From the NCBI RefSeq assembly GCF_031822435.1, contig NZ_JAVQLW010000001.1, positions 1,061,501 to 1,125,500 on the forward strand: a DNA stretch of 64,000 bases, in the 5' to 3' direction. The DNA comes from Paracoccus sp. MBLB3053. GTDB lineage: Bacteria > Pseudomonadota > Alphaproteobacteria > Rhodobacterales > Rhodobacteraceae. Both the position numbers and the translations under genes were made by a program. Each line of letters starts with the position of its first letter. The first letter of the stretch is position 1. Below the pieces are notes generated by a model, which searched no databases, was not told the origin of the DNA, and saw only the letters and a list, made by a program, of their open reading frames with translations. Below are positions 1 to 7,867 of this stretch, in pieces.

Positions 1-933
1 GACAGCCCGGCCCAGGTCTGGCTGCCCGTGCCTTCGCTGACGACCGATTACCAGCGCAGCCTTGAAGACCAGTGGTCGGGAAATGCCACCTCGGCCGAAC
101 TCGTCACCGATCCGGCCAGCGGGGCCAGATACCTCCATGCGACTTTCGAGGGCGGCGGCGCGCCCCGACTTGAACTTATCAGCAGCTTCGAGACCCGAAA
201 TCGGACCATCGACTGGTCCAGCCCAACCGAGATGCATGAGGACCCCGCGGTGCTTCAGGCGGCGCTGAAACCTTCGAGCTACAAGCCGCTCGACGGCATT
301 GTCGCGGAGACGGCGCAGAAGATCACTGCCGGGGCCGACAGCGATGTCGACAAGGTCCGGGCGATCTATGCCTGGATCGTCTCGCATTGCTACCGCAACA
401 TGGACACGCCGGGCTGCGGCCCGGGCGACAATGTGGCCACGCTGACGACGGCTGGGCTGGGCGGGAAATGCGCCGATCTGAACGGGCTCTTTGTCGGGCT
501 TGCACGAGCCTCGGGCGTTCCGGCGCGAGACGTGTTCGGTGTCCGCGTCGCGCCTTCGGCTTTCGGCTACAAGCAGCTTGGGGCCAACAGCCCCACCATT
601 ACGGGCGCCCAGCACTGCCGGGCCGAAGTCTGGCTGTCCGGCTTTGGCTGGGTCGCGATGGACCCGGCCGATGTCCTGAAGGTCATGCGCGCCGAATCCG
701 AGAGCTGGATCAAGGACCCCTCGGACCCGCTGGTTGTCCAGGTCAATGCTGCTTTGTTTGGCAATTGGGAGGGGAACTGGGTCGGCTACAATACTGCCGA
801 GGACCTGCATCTCTCTGGCCGCGCCGAAAGCCTCCCCTTCCTGATGTATCCGCAGGCGACCATCGGTGAGCGGCTGATCGATGAACTGGACGCGAAATCC
901 TTCACTTACGAGATGACTGCCAGCGAGGCCTGA
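1..933 (+). CDS. Transglutaminase-like cysteine protease family protein, 5'-truncated
   Basis: The reading frame is already open at base 1 (DSPAQVWLPVPSLT), so the gene starts upstream of the window and only its 3' part is seen. The visible part has the transglutaminase-core signature: the Cys of GGKCADLNGLF, the His of QHCRAEVWL and the Asp of AMDPAD, in the order and spacing of the Cys-His-Asp triad. The opening residues resemble the beta-rich region that precedes the core in bacterial transglutaminase-like proteins. Such proteins are usually amidases or proteases acting on peptides; the substrate cannot be told here. A hairpin terminator follows before the convergent lipoprotein gene. Family call is firm, function is not. 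Confidence 0.85.
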   Translation, partial: DSPAQVWLPVPSLTTDYQRSLEDQWSGNATSAELVTDPASGARYLHATFEGGGAPRLELISSFETRNRTIDWSSPTEMHEDPAVLQAALKPSSYKPLDGIVAETAQKITAGADSDVDKVRAIYAWIVSHCYRNMDTPGCGPGDNVATLTTAGLGGKCADLNGLFVGLARASGVPARDVFGVRVAPSAFGYKQLGANSPTITGAQHCRAEVWLSGFGWVAMDPADVLKVMRAESESWIKDPSDPLVVQVNAALFGNWEGNWVGYNTAEDLHLSGRAESLPFLMYPQATIGERLIDELDAKSFTYEMTASEA

Positions 934-953
934 GCGCAGCAGTGGGGAATGCG

Positions 954-982
954 AAGGGGCCGGATTGCCGGCCCTTTGGCTT
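954..982. terminator. Bidirectional intrinsic terminator
   Basis: A GGGCCGG / CCGGCCC stem (957-963 with 968-974, loop ATTG) is flanked by AAG on one side and a T-rich stretch (TTTGGCTTTT) on the other. It lies between two convergent genes and can serve both. Confidence 0.75.
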
Positions 983-990
983 TTGTATTC

Positions 991-1623
991 TCAGCGGCAA
1001 GTGGCAGGGTTGACGCCAATGCCCTGCAGCCCCCAATCGGTGATCTGGACCAGCAATTGCTGGCCCGCGGCATCGAAGGCCGGGATGAGGTCAGAGGTCC
1101 GCGTCGTGGGCGATGTAGCGGTCGTGCTGAATTTGCCACGCGCAATGACGCTTGCATCGGATTCGCGGACGAGCTGTGCATCGACCGACAGCCGGATGAT
1201 CGCGCCCTTGCCGGATACCTCGGCATTGAAATCATTGATTTCGCTGATCAGGGCGTAATCACCGCCCAATCCCAGGGGCGCGCGCCCGACATGCGTAAAG
1301 ACGTCATAGCTGCCAAAGCCGCGCACCAGAAGATTCTGCAGCGTGATCGGCACGGTGTCGCCCCATTGCGCGTCGGGCAGGTACTGGGTCTGCAAGGTCG
1401 AAGGCCGGATCATGATCCGTTCGGTATTCAGCGTGCCGCGGGCCTTGGGTTCCTCTATGACGAGTTCGGTCGTCCGGCCGCGCCCGCATGTTTTCGGGCC
1501 CCCCGCCAGAGGCCTGATTTCGAAGACTTCGAGTGACGGCCCGCCGGAAAGGTTGGTGATCGCCGCGCATCCCGGCAGCGCCGTCGTCAGGGCCAGGATG
1601 GTCGCGGAAAGCAATCGAGTCAT
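991..1623 (-). CDS. ABC-type transport auxiliary lipoprotein (PqiC/MlaC-position partner)
   Basis: A 210-residue protein with a lipoprotein signal peptide ending in the lipobox LPGC (Cys19), so it should be lipid-anchored after processing by Lgt and LspA. The body fits the ABC-transport auxiliary lipoprotein family (PqiC-like), whose members sit at the outer membrane and complete an MCE lipid transport path. It is the last of four minus-strand genes, 7 bases after the MCE protein gene, and almost certainly co-transcribed with it. A periplasmic MlaC-type shuttle is not present nearby, so this lipoprotein probably replaces it, as in Pqi-type systems. This functional reading is inferred from family and context. 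Confidence 0.8.
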   Translation of the reverse strand: MTRLLSATILALTTALPGCAAITNLSGGPSLEVFEIRPLAGGPKTCGRGRTTELVIEEPKARGTLNTERIMIRPSTLQTQYLPDAQWGDTVPITLQNLLVRGFGSYDVFTHVGRAPLGLGGDYALISEINDFNAEVSGKGAIIRLSVDAQLVRESDASVIARGKFSTTATSPTTRTSDLIPAFDAAGQQLLVQITDWGLQGIGVNPATCR

Positions 1624-1630
1624 GGCACCC

Positions 1631-2932
1631 TCAGCGGCGGAATTCGGGCGTGCGCGGCCCGGTGATGATCTGTGACGGGTTGCGGCGCAGCGCGTCGACG
1701 AGCTGGTTCACGCTTTGCACAAGCGTCCGCAGGTCGCGCGCCATCATCGTGAATTGCGGCAGGCCGTCACGAGTGAAAGCCTGCACCGGCGCGCGCGCGC
1801 TGTCCAGCATGGCGCGCATGCTTTCAAAGGCGCTGTCGGCGCTTTCGGCCGCGTCGCGCATCCGCGCCGTGATCTGGGGAACATCCTCGGTCACGCTGCC
1901 GATCGCTTCGTTGAACCTTGCCAGGGTAGCGCGCAGATCGGCGGCAACCGGGCCTACTTCGCTGTTGATCATCTTGTCAGCACCGTCAAAGGCCCGCTCG
2001 GCCGAGGCGAGCGTGCGGCCTCCGACATCCAGTGCGGTGTCGAGCCTGTCCATGCTGCTGCCGGCGCGCTCTGTCAGCTGGCTCAGGTCCGACTGGACCT
2101 GCCTGGCCGTCTGGTCGAGGCTTTGCGTCAGGCCACGAAGATCGCCCGAGACATATTCACGGACCTCGTCCAGGGCAGAAGTGCCTGCCTGCAGGGCCGC
2201 GTCGGCTTGAGTGGCCGTTTCGGCGAACTTGGTCAGGGCCCTGTCCGCATTGGCGAGCGTCGCCTCGGCCGCCGTGCCGATGCCCTGAAGGTCGCTGCCG
2301 AAAGTCGAGATATCGGTCGCGGCGGACGAAATGGCCTCGGTCGCGCGGGTCACGTCGGAAATCGCCTTGTCGAGATTGGCGCTTGAGCGTTCGACATTGT
2401 CGAGGATACGGACCACGCGCTGCTGGTTTTCTTCGCCCAGAAGTCGGCTCATCTGCTCGGCGACCTGGTTCAGCCGCGAAATCATCTCGGGCCCCTGATC
2501 GCTAAGCGTCTGCAGCGCCGATCGGTTGGCGGCGATCACGGGGATGCCCTCGGTGTTCACGCTGCGCAGCAAGGGCGCGACCGTGCTGCCCGAGGTGATT
2601 GCAAGGTTGTAGACGCCGGTGACGCCCTGGATCTCGATCGAGGCGCGGGAATCCGTGCGAATGGGCGTGTTCTCGTCGACTTCTATGCGAACCCGGACGG
2701 CCCCGTTCGGCCCGTCTGACAATTCCATGTCGACGACCGTGCCCACGATCAGACCGGCATAGGTCACCTGCGAGGTCACGCCAAGGCCGGACACCTCGGG
2801 AAAGAAGACGTCGTAATATGCGAATTGCCGGTCCAGCTCGATCTTGGCGAACCACATCAGGAAGGCCAGAAGTCCGAGAAACCCGGCAAGGGTGAAGGCG
2901 CCGATCAGGACGAAATTTGCCTTGGTCTCCAT
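1631..2932 (-). CDS. MlaD/MCE-family substrate-binding protein with long helical tail
   Basis: A 433-residue protein: one N-terminal transmembrane helix (about residues 7-28, ending LLAFLMWFAKIE), a single MCE domain (about 38-115, including VSGLGVTSQVTYAGLIVG), then roughly 300 residues rich in Ala, Asp, Thr and Gln with heptad-like spacing, predicted as a long coiled coil. E. coli MlaD is about 183 residues, so the extension is large; in other long MCE proteins the helical tail forms a periplasm-spanning channel. It is third in the permease-ATPase-MCE-lipoprotein operon, 4 bases after the ATPase gene. Role: periplasmic lipid-binding subunit anchored in the inner membrane. Confidence 0.9.
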   Translation of the reverse strand: METKANFVLIGAFTLAGFLGLLAFLMWFAKIELDRQFAYYDVFFPEVSGLGVTSQVTYAGLIVGTVVDMELSDGPNGAVRVRIEVDENTPIRTDSRASIEIQGVTGVYNLAITSGSTVAPLLRSVNTEGIPVIAANRSALQTLSDQGPEMISRLNQVAEQMSRLLGEENQQRVVRILDNVERSSANLDKAISDVTRATEAISSAATDISTFGSDLQGIGTAAEATLANADRALTKFAETATQADAALQAGTSALDEVREYVSGDLRGLTQSLDQTARQVQSDLSQLTERAGSSMDRLDTALDVGGRTLASAERAFDGADKMINSEVGPVAADLRATLARFNEAIGSVTEDVPQITARMRDAAESADSAFESMRAMLDSARAPVQAFTRDGLPQFTMMARDLRTLVQSVNQLVDALRRNPSQIITGPRTPEFRR

Positions 2933-2936
2933 CCTC

Positions 2937-3704
2937 TCACTCTTTCAGGGCTGTTGCGGCCCGCGCGCGGGGCCCGTGGAAATATTCATGGACCCAAGGG
3001 TCGTCGACATCCAGCATCTGGGCCATCGTTCCCGTGGTCAGGACCCTGCCGCGGGCCAGAACCGCGACCCTGTCGCAACAGGCGTGCAGCGTGTCGAGGT
3101 CATGCGTGACCAGGAAGACCGAAAGATTCAGCGCATCGCGCAGTCCGACGATCAGGCGGTCGAAGGCCGAAGCTCCGATCGGGTCCAATCCCGCCGTCGG
3201 CTCGTCAAGGAACACGATTTCCGGGTCGAGCGCCAGGGCCCTTGCAAGCCCGGCGCGCTTCTTCATGCCCCCCGACAGGTCGGAAGGGTATTTCCCGTTG
3301 GCGCTCCATGGCAAGCCCGCCATCGACACTTTCAGTTCGGCCAGGCTCTGGCGTTGCGCCGGGGTGAGGCCGGGCACCGAGCGCAAGGGAACTTCGACAT
3401 TCTCGCGTACGGTCAGGGCCGAAAACAGCGCCCCGTCCTGGAACATCACGCCCCAGCGTCGTTCCAGCGCCTCACGTGCGAGGGGTGCGAGTTGGCTGAC
3501 ATCCTGTCCCAGCACCCGAACCGTCCCGGCGGCTGGGCTGTTCAGCCCCACGATCGTGCGAAGCAGGACGGATTTCCCCGTGCCCGATCCCCCGACAACA
3601 CCCAGGATCTCGCCTCGGCGCAGGTCGATGTCCAGTCCGTCATGGACGACATGGCTGCCAAACTGGGTGCGCAAACCGCGGACTTCAATGACGTTCTCGG
3701 TCAC
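2937..3704 (-). CDS. MlaF-type ABC transporter ATP-binding protein
   Basis: A 255-residue ABC ATPase. Walker A is GGSGTGKS (residues 38-45), the ABC signature is LSGGMKKR, and Walker B is EIVFLDEP, followed by the switch His in LVTHDLDTLH. The LSGGMKKR signature with basic residues is characteristic of the MlaF/Mkl lipid-transport clade. It overlaps the permease gene by 4 bases (ATGA), indicating translational coupling. It should energise lipid movement between the membranes together with the MCE protein and lipoprotein encoded downstream. Direction of transport cannot be read from sequence. Confidence 0.92.
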   Translation of the reverse strand: MTENVIEVRGLRTQFGSHVVHDGLDIDLRRGEILGVVGGSGTGKSVLLRTIVGLNSPAAGTVRVLGQDVSQLAPLAREALERRWGVMFQDGALFSALTVRENVEVPLRSVPGLTPAQRQSLAELKVSMAGLPWSANGKYPSDLSGGMKKRAGLARALALDPEIVFLDEPTAGLDPIGASAFDRLIVGLRDALNLSVFLVTHDLDTLHACCDRVAVLARGRVLTTGTMAQMLDVDDPWVHEYFHGPRARAATALKE

Positions 3705-4801
3705 AATCCCACCTCGGCGAAGAAGACCGAAAAGAGCGCATCGATCACGATCACGGCAAAGATCGCGTTCACCACTGCGGTCGAAGTCTGCGCGCCAAGG
3801 GATTCCGCGTCCTTGCCGACTTTCATGCCGGCATGGCAGCCGATGACGCCGATGATCAGCGCGAAGACCGGCGCCTTGGTCAGGCCGACAAAGACGTGCT
3901 CGACGCTGGTATCCAAAAGCAGCCGGTAGCGGAACATCGAGGGCGATATACCCAGTTCGATCCAGGACATGACGGCCCCGCCGATCAGGCCGGACAGGTT
4001 GGCGATCAGGCCGAGGATCGGCAGCGTGACGATCAGCGCCAGCACACGGGGCAGGATCAGCACCATGTCAGGATCAAGGCCCAGAGTGCGCATGGCGTCG
4101 ATTTCTTCGCGCATCTTCATCGAGCCTATCGAGGCGGTCAGGGCAGATGCGGTTCGCCCGGCCACGATGATCGCGGTCAGCAGGATGCCAAGTTCGCGCA
4201 GGATCGAGATCGCGATCAGGTCGATGACATAGATTTCGGCACCGAACTGGCTGAGCTGGGCCGCGCCCTGAAAGGCCAGCACGACACCGATCAGAAAGGA
4301 CATCAGGGCCACGATGGGTACGGCCCTGAGCCCGGTTTCCTGACAGTGATGCACGAAGGAGGTCAGACGGAAATCGGATGGGTGCCGGATCGCGCGGCCA
4401 AGTGCTGCGAGGAACCGGCCCAGATACTCGGCAATCTCGCGCAGGAAGACCAGCGCGCGAATGACAGTGCGGCCAAGGGATTCCAGAAGCGCCCTGAACC
4501 CTTCCGCGCCCCGCCCCGTGTTTTCCCGCTGCGGAATGCTTGCGGCAACAGTCTCGACCAGCTTGGTCTGACTGTCGGACAGGCCCAGGATCTGCGCACC
4601 ACCGTCGCGGCGCCCAGCCAGGAAGAGCGCCGCTGCAGTATCAAGCCGGGTCAGTCCGGACAGTTCGATACGCGTCGCGCTTGCGGCTTCGGCGGGCAGG
4701 TAGGGCAGGGTCCAGACAGTGAACTCTCCGCTCAGCCGCAACCCTTCGTCGCCGCTTGCGACGGTCAGCACATGCTCACTGGAGTGATCGTTCATCACCA
4801 T
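3701..4801 (-). CDS. MlaE-type permease with N-terminal STAS-like (MlaB-like) domain
   Basis: A 366-residue protein. Residues about 10-90 resemble a STAS/MlaB fold (LSGEFTVWTLPYL, then IELSGLTRLDTAAALFLAG), and the rest is an MlaE permease with several transmembrane helices and the conserved ILTAIIVAGRTASALTASIG and EIDAMRTLGLDP segments. E. coli uses a separate MlaB; here the two appear fused, and no separate mlaB is seen. It is the first gene of the operon. Start: ATG at 4801, with another in-frame ATG two codons later that could be used instead. The metR gene ends 73 bases upstream on the same strand. Confidence 0.9.
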   Translation of the reverse strand: MVMNDHSSEHVLTVASGDEGLRLSGEFTVWTLPYLPAEAASATRIELSGLTRLDTAAALFLAGRRDGGAQILGLSDSQTKLVETVAASIPQRENTGRGAEGFRALLESLGRTVIRALVFLREIAEYLGRFLAALGRAIRHPSDFRLTSFVHHCQETGLRAVPIVALMSFLIGVVLAFQGAAQLSQFGAEIYVIDLIAISILRELGILLTAIIVAGRTASALTASIGSMKMREEIDAMRTLGLDPDMVLILPRVLALIVTLPILGLIANLSGLIGGAVMSWIELGISPSMFRYRLLLDTSVEHVFVGLTKAPVFALIIGVIGCHAGMKVGKDAESLGAQTSTAVVNAIFAVIVIDALFSVFFAEVGL

Positions 4802-4874
4802 ACCCGCCGCGACGGTCCAAGCGCCAATTCATTGGGCGATTGTTCGGTATTGTCAAACAACTGTGCCATGGAAG

Positions 4875-5801
4875 CTAGCCGGTGCGGCCCTGCGACAAGC
4901 CACGCATCATGCGCACCGGCTCGGTCCTGGCAAGCCGAAGGACATGGGCCATATAGGGCTGCCCAAGGTCATCCTCGCGCACGGCGGCATAGAGCCTGCG
5001 CAGCATGCCTTGCTGTCCCAGCGGCAGAAGCGCAAGTTCGGGATCGCCCGCATGCGCCCGCAACACCCAGTCCGGCATGACGGCAACGCCCCGTCCCGAA
5101 GCAATGAGCATCAACGCGACGGCCGTCTGCTCGACCTGGCGGTGATGGGCCGGCTCGATCCCTGCCGGATCGAGAAATTGCGAATAGACATCGAGCCGGG
5201 CGCGATCCATCGGGTAGGTGATCAGCGTCTCGCCGGACAGATCCGCCGGTTCGGCATAGCCCTTGGCGACCAGCGGATGGTTCGCCGGCACGACCATCGT
5301 GGGAGCGTAGTCGAAGAGCGGCTGATACACCACGCCGGCCATCGTTTCGGGGTCGGACGAAATGACAAGATCGACCTGGCCGCGCACAAGGGCCGGCAGG
5401 GCCTTGAGTGCCAGGCTGGACCGGATGTCCAGATCCACCTCGGGCCAGGCGCGGCGGAAAAGGTCCAGCACCGGCAACAACCAGTCGAAGCAATGATGGC
5501 ATTCCATCGCGACGTGCAGGCGGCCCGCCCGGCCCAGTTCGACCGCGCGGAATTCGGCCTCGGCCGAGTCGATCAGCGGCAGAACCTGTTCGGCGGTTCT
5601 CAAAAGGCGCATTCCTGCGGCGGAAAGCCTCAACGGCTTTGTCTTGCGCAGGAAAAGCTCGACCCCCGCCTGGTCCTCCAGCGCCTTGATCTGGTGGGAA
5701 AGTGCTGATTGAGTCAGATTGAGAACCTCTGCCGCACGGGCAAGCCCGCCTTGTTCATGAATGGCGCGCAGGCTGCGCAAGTGTCGGAGTTCGAGGTGCA
5801 T
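4875..5801 (-). CDS. metR: MetR, LysR-type regulator of methionine biosynthesis
   Basis: A 308-residue LysR-family protein with an N-terminal helix-turn-helix (AAEVLNLTQSALSHQIKALE) and a substrate-binding domain. Segments such as VAMECHHCFDWLLPVLDLF, TYPMDRARLDVYSQFLDPAG and RLYAAVRE match E. coli MetR closely, which sets it apart from a generic LysR protein. MetR uses homocysteine as co-inducer. The gene is divergent from metF, a classical MetR target, with a 90-base intergenic region that carries repeated ATCTTGAA motifs. The match to MetR and the position next to metF support each other. Confidence 0.9.
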   Translation of the reverse strand: MHLELRHLRSLRAIHEQGGLARAAEVLNLTQSALSHQIKALEDQAGVELFLRKTKPLRLSAAGMRLLRTAEQVLPLIDSAEAEFRAVELGRAGRLHVAMECHHCFDWLLPVLDLFRRAWPEVDLDIRSSLALKALPALVRGQVDLVISSDPETMAGVVYQPLFDYAPTMVVPANHPLVAKGYAEPADLSGETLITYPMDRARLDVYSQFLDPAGIEPAHHRQVEQTAVALMLIASGRGVAVMPDWVLRAHAGDPELALLPLGQQGMLRRLYAAVREDDLGQPYMAHVLRLARTEPVRMMRGLSQGRTG

Positions 5802-5840
5802 CTTGAATGGATCTCATCACGATCTTGAAGATTATGAATT
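5800..5840. promoter_or_regulatory. Candidate MetR operator in the metR-metF intergenic region
   Basis: The motif ATCTTGAA occurs at 5800-5807 (overlapping the metR start codon) and again at 5822-5829, 22 bp apart, about two helical turns. The second copy is part of a perfect inverted repeat, ATCTT-G-AAGAT. Paired sites of this kind are usual for LysR regulators between divergent genes. It does not match the enterobacterial TGAA-N5-TTCA consensus exactly, so the assignment is tentative. Confidence 0.35.
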
Positions 5841-5891
5841 TGTCTCACGTCGCGCTGCATGTCACAAGTCCCGCCAGGAAAGGACCCCACC

Positions 5892-6755
5892 ATGATCACG
5901 CCCGCCGTCAGCTTCGAATTCTTCCCGCCCCGGAACCTGGACCAGTCGTTCCGCCTGTGGGATACCGCCCGCGCGCTTGCGCCCTTGGGGCCGGATTTCG
6001 TCTCGGTGACCTATGGCGCGGGTGGCACGACCCGCCAGCTTACCCATGAGGCGGTGACGGCCCTGGCCAGCCATTACGGTCTGAATGTCGCCGCGCACCT
6101 GACCTGTGTCGACGCCACGCGCGAAGATACCATGCAGATCGTCGCGGATTACGCGGCAGCCGGTGTGCACGAGATCGTCGCCCTGCGCGGTGACGCGCCC
6201 CAGGGACAGGATCGCTTCACCGCCCATCCCGATGGCTTCGCGAACTCCGTTGATCTGATCGAGGCGATTGCTGCGCGCGGTGACATGACCGTTCGCTGCG
6301 GCGCCTATCCCGAGCCGCACCCGGAAAGCCCCGATACCTCCGCCGATGTGGCCTGGCTCAAGCGCAAGTCGGATGCGGGCGCGACAAGCGCCATCACGCA
6401 ATTCTTCTTTGACGCGGACACATTCTTCCGCTTCCGCGATCAGTGCCACAAGGCCGGGGTCACGGCCGAAATCATTCCGGGCATCCTGCCGATCCAAAGC
6501 TGGGCGGGCGCGCGCCGCTTTGCCGAACGCTGCGGGACCTCGGTTCCGGCCTGGGCCGAGGAAGCCTTTGCCAATGCCGGCAAGGAAGGCGAGGCGCGCC
6601 TTGCCTTGGACGTTTGCGTCAAGCTGTGCGAACAGCTGGTCGCGGGCGGCGTCGACAAGCTGCATTTCTACACGCTGAACAAGCCCGAACTGGTTCTGAA
6701 GGTCTGCGGCGCGCTTGGCGTGACGCCGAAGGGCGAGATCCCGAACGCGGCCTGA
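5892..6755 (+). CDS. metF: Methylenetetrahydrofolate reductase
   Basis: A 287-residue protein starting MITPAVSFEFFPPRN, the typical MTHFR opening with the FEFFPP motif and catalytic Glu. Further family segments are VSVTYGAGGTTR, ALRGDAP and AITQFFFD. It is an FAD enzyme that reduces 5,10-methylene-THF to 5-methyl-THF for methionine synthesis. The frame is open further upstream, but the ATG at 5892 is chosen because AGGAAAGGA (5876-5884) lies 7 bases before it and homologues start there. Divergent from metR, and probably a single-gene transcript since the next gene is on the other strand. Confidence 0.93.
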   Translation: MITPAVSFEFFPPRNLDQSFRLWDTARALAPLGPDFVSVTYGAGGTTRQLTHEAVTALASHYGLNVAAHLTCVDATREDTMQIVADYAAAGVHEIVALRGDAPQGQDRFTAHPDGFANSVDLIEAIAARGDMTVRCGAYPEPHPESPDTSADVAWLKRKSDAGATSAITQFFFDADTFFRFRDQCHKAGVTAEIIPGILPIQSWAGARRFAERCGTSVPAWAEEAFANAGKEGEARLALDVCVKLCEQLVAGGVDKLHFYTLNKPELVLKVCGALGVTPKGEIPNAA

Positions 6756-6759
6756 CGGT

Positions 6760-7824
6760 TCAGGCTGCGGTCGGGTCGGCCCCGTCCCCCTTGGGCAGGC
6801 GGATCTTGATCAGCCGTGGCCGCCGGGCCTTGGCGGCCGGGGCGAGATGTCCCGACAGAAGGGCCGGGCCCTCGTAGGGGCAGGCCACGGAAGGGTGCAG
6901 GGCCTCCGATGGGAGCGCGCCCGCTTGGCGCGGACCGCGCATCAGAAAAGCTTTTCCCCAGCTATGCCATGATCCCAGCCGAGGCGCATCCTGGTCGCAG
7001 GGGTGGTGACGGTGCCAGCCATGCGGCAGCGGCAAGCCCGCCTCGGCCGCCTGGGTCATCAGCCAGACCAGCGGCAGGTTCGCCAGGGGGCGAGCGAATT
7101 CATGCCCGCCAAGCTGGCCGCCAATATCGGCATGACAACCGCGGAACCAGATCTGTTCGACGCGCTGGTGGGAATGATGGCTCTCCCACAGGATCGGCTC
7201 GAACGCGGTCCGGGTTTCATCAAGCGCAAGGGCATGGACGCCTTGGTATACGTTCCGTGCCAGCCTGCCCTTGGAGTAATCGAAGCCCGGTTCGGACATT
7301 GCCCAAAGGAAGGGAAGCCGGATCCCCAGCGACATGACGGTGTCGAGAATGCCGACCATCCGGATGGGCACATGCGCGTGACGCAGGCGAAGGGGCAGTT
7401 CCTCGCCCGACTGATGGCGGTAGGCAAGCCAGGCGCGCTGGATATTCTCGGGGCTCGCCGCTTCGGGACGCAGCAGGCCGACGCGATCGACCATCTCGGC
7501 AAGCGCGCAAACGCCTATGCCACCGCGAGAATAACCGAAGAAATACAGTGGGTTTCCGGGTTGCCAATGCTGTGCAAGCCATGCATATGCGGCTTGGATG
7601 TTGTGGTCGAGCGTAAGGCCCGAAATAAGCTGCGGCAGCGTCTGCCATGCCGCCCATTGCTGTCCCGGCGCGTAATGCAACTGGACCTTGCTTGTCGTGG
7701 GGCCCATTTCGCCCGACAGCATGGCGTGAATTCGCGCGATGGAAGACCGCTTTCCCTCGGTGAGAGAGGCGAAGGTGCCGTCCATAAGCACCACCTGGCA
7801 AATTGATGCGTCACAGCTATCCAT
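6760..7824 (-). CDS. DUF2235 (T6SS phospholipase Tle1-like catalytic domain) protein
   Basis: A 354-residue protein with an alpha/beta-hydrolase nucleophile elbow in YFFGYSRGGIGV (G-x-S-x-G) and an N-terminal VVLMDGTFASL segment, as in DUF2235 proteins; this family includes the catalytic domain of Tle1 phospholipase effectors. The ATG at 7824 (MDSCDASICQVV) is chosen because a longer frame would run into the 3' end of the neighbouring decarboxylase gene. No signal peptide, VgrG, PAAR or immunity-like neighbour is visible, so it may be a housekeeping cytosolic hydrolase rather than a secreted effector. Its substrate is unknown. It ends 4 bases from the metF stop. Confidence 0.8.
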   Translation of the reverse strand: MDSCDASICQVVLMDGTFASLTEGKRSSIARIHAMLSGEMGPTTSKVQLHYAPGQQWAAWQTLPQLISGLTLDHNIQAAYAWLAQHWQPGNPLYFFGYSRGGIGVCALAEMVDRVGLLRPEAASPENIQRAWLAYRHQSGEELPLRLRHAHVPIRMVGILDTVMSLGIRLPFLWAMSEPGFDYSKGRLARNVYQGVHALALDETRTAFEPILWESHHSHQRVEQIWFRGCHADIGGQLGGHEFARPLANLPLVWLMTQAAEAGLPLPHGWHRHHPCDQDAPRLGSWHSWGKAFLMRGPRQAGALPSEALHPSVACPYEGPALLSGHLAPAAKARRPRLIKIRLPKGDGADPTAA

Positions 7825-7867
7825 GGCTTCAAGGCTAGCACGGATTGGCGACGGCGAGATGGCGGGA

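Noticed and set aside
3833..5080. A 415-codon plus-strand frame opposite the MlaE-type permease and metR
   Set aside because: Composition is Gln-, Asp- and Arg-rich as expected for the complement of membrane-protein codons; it spans two real genes.
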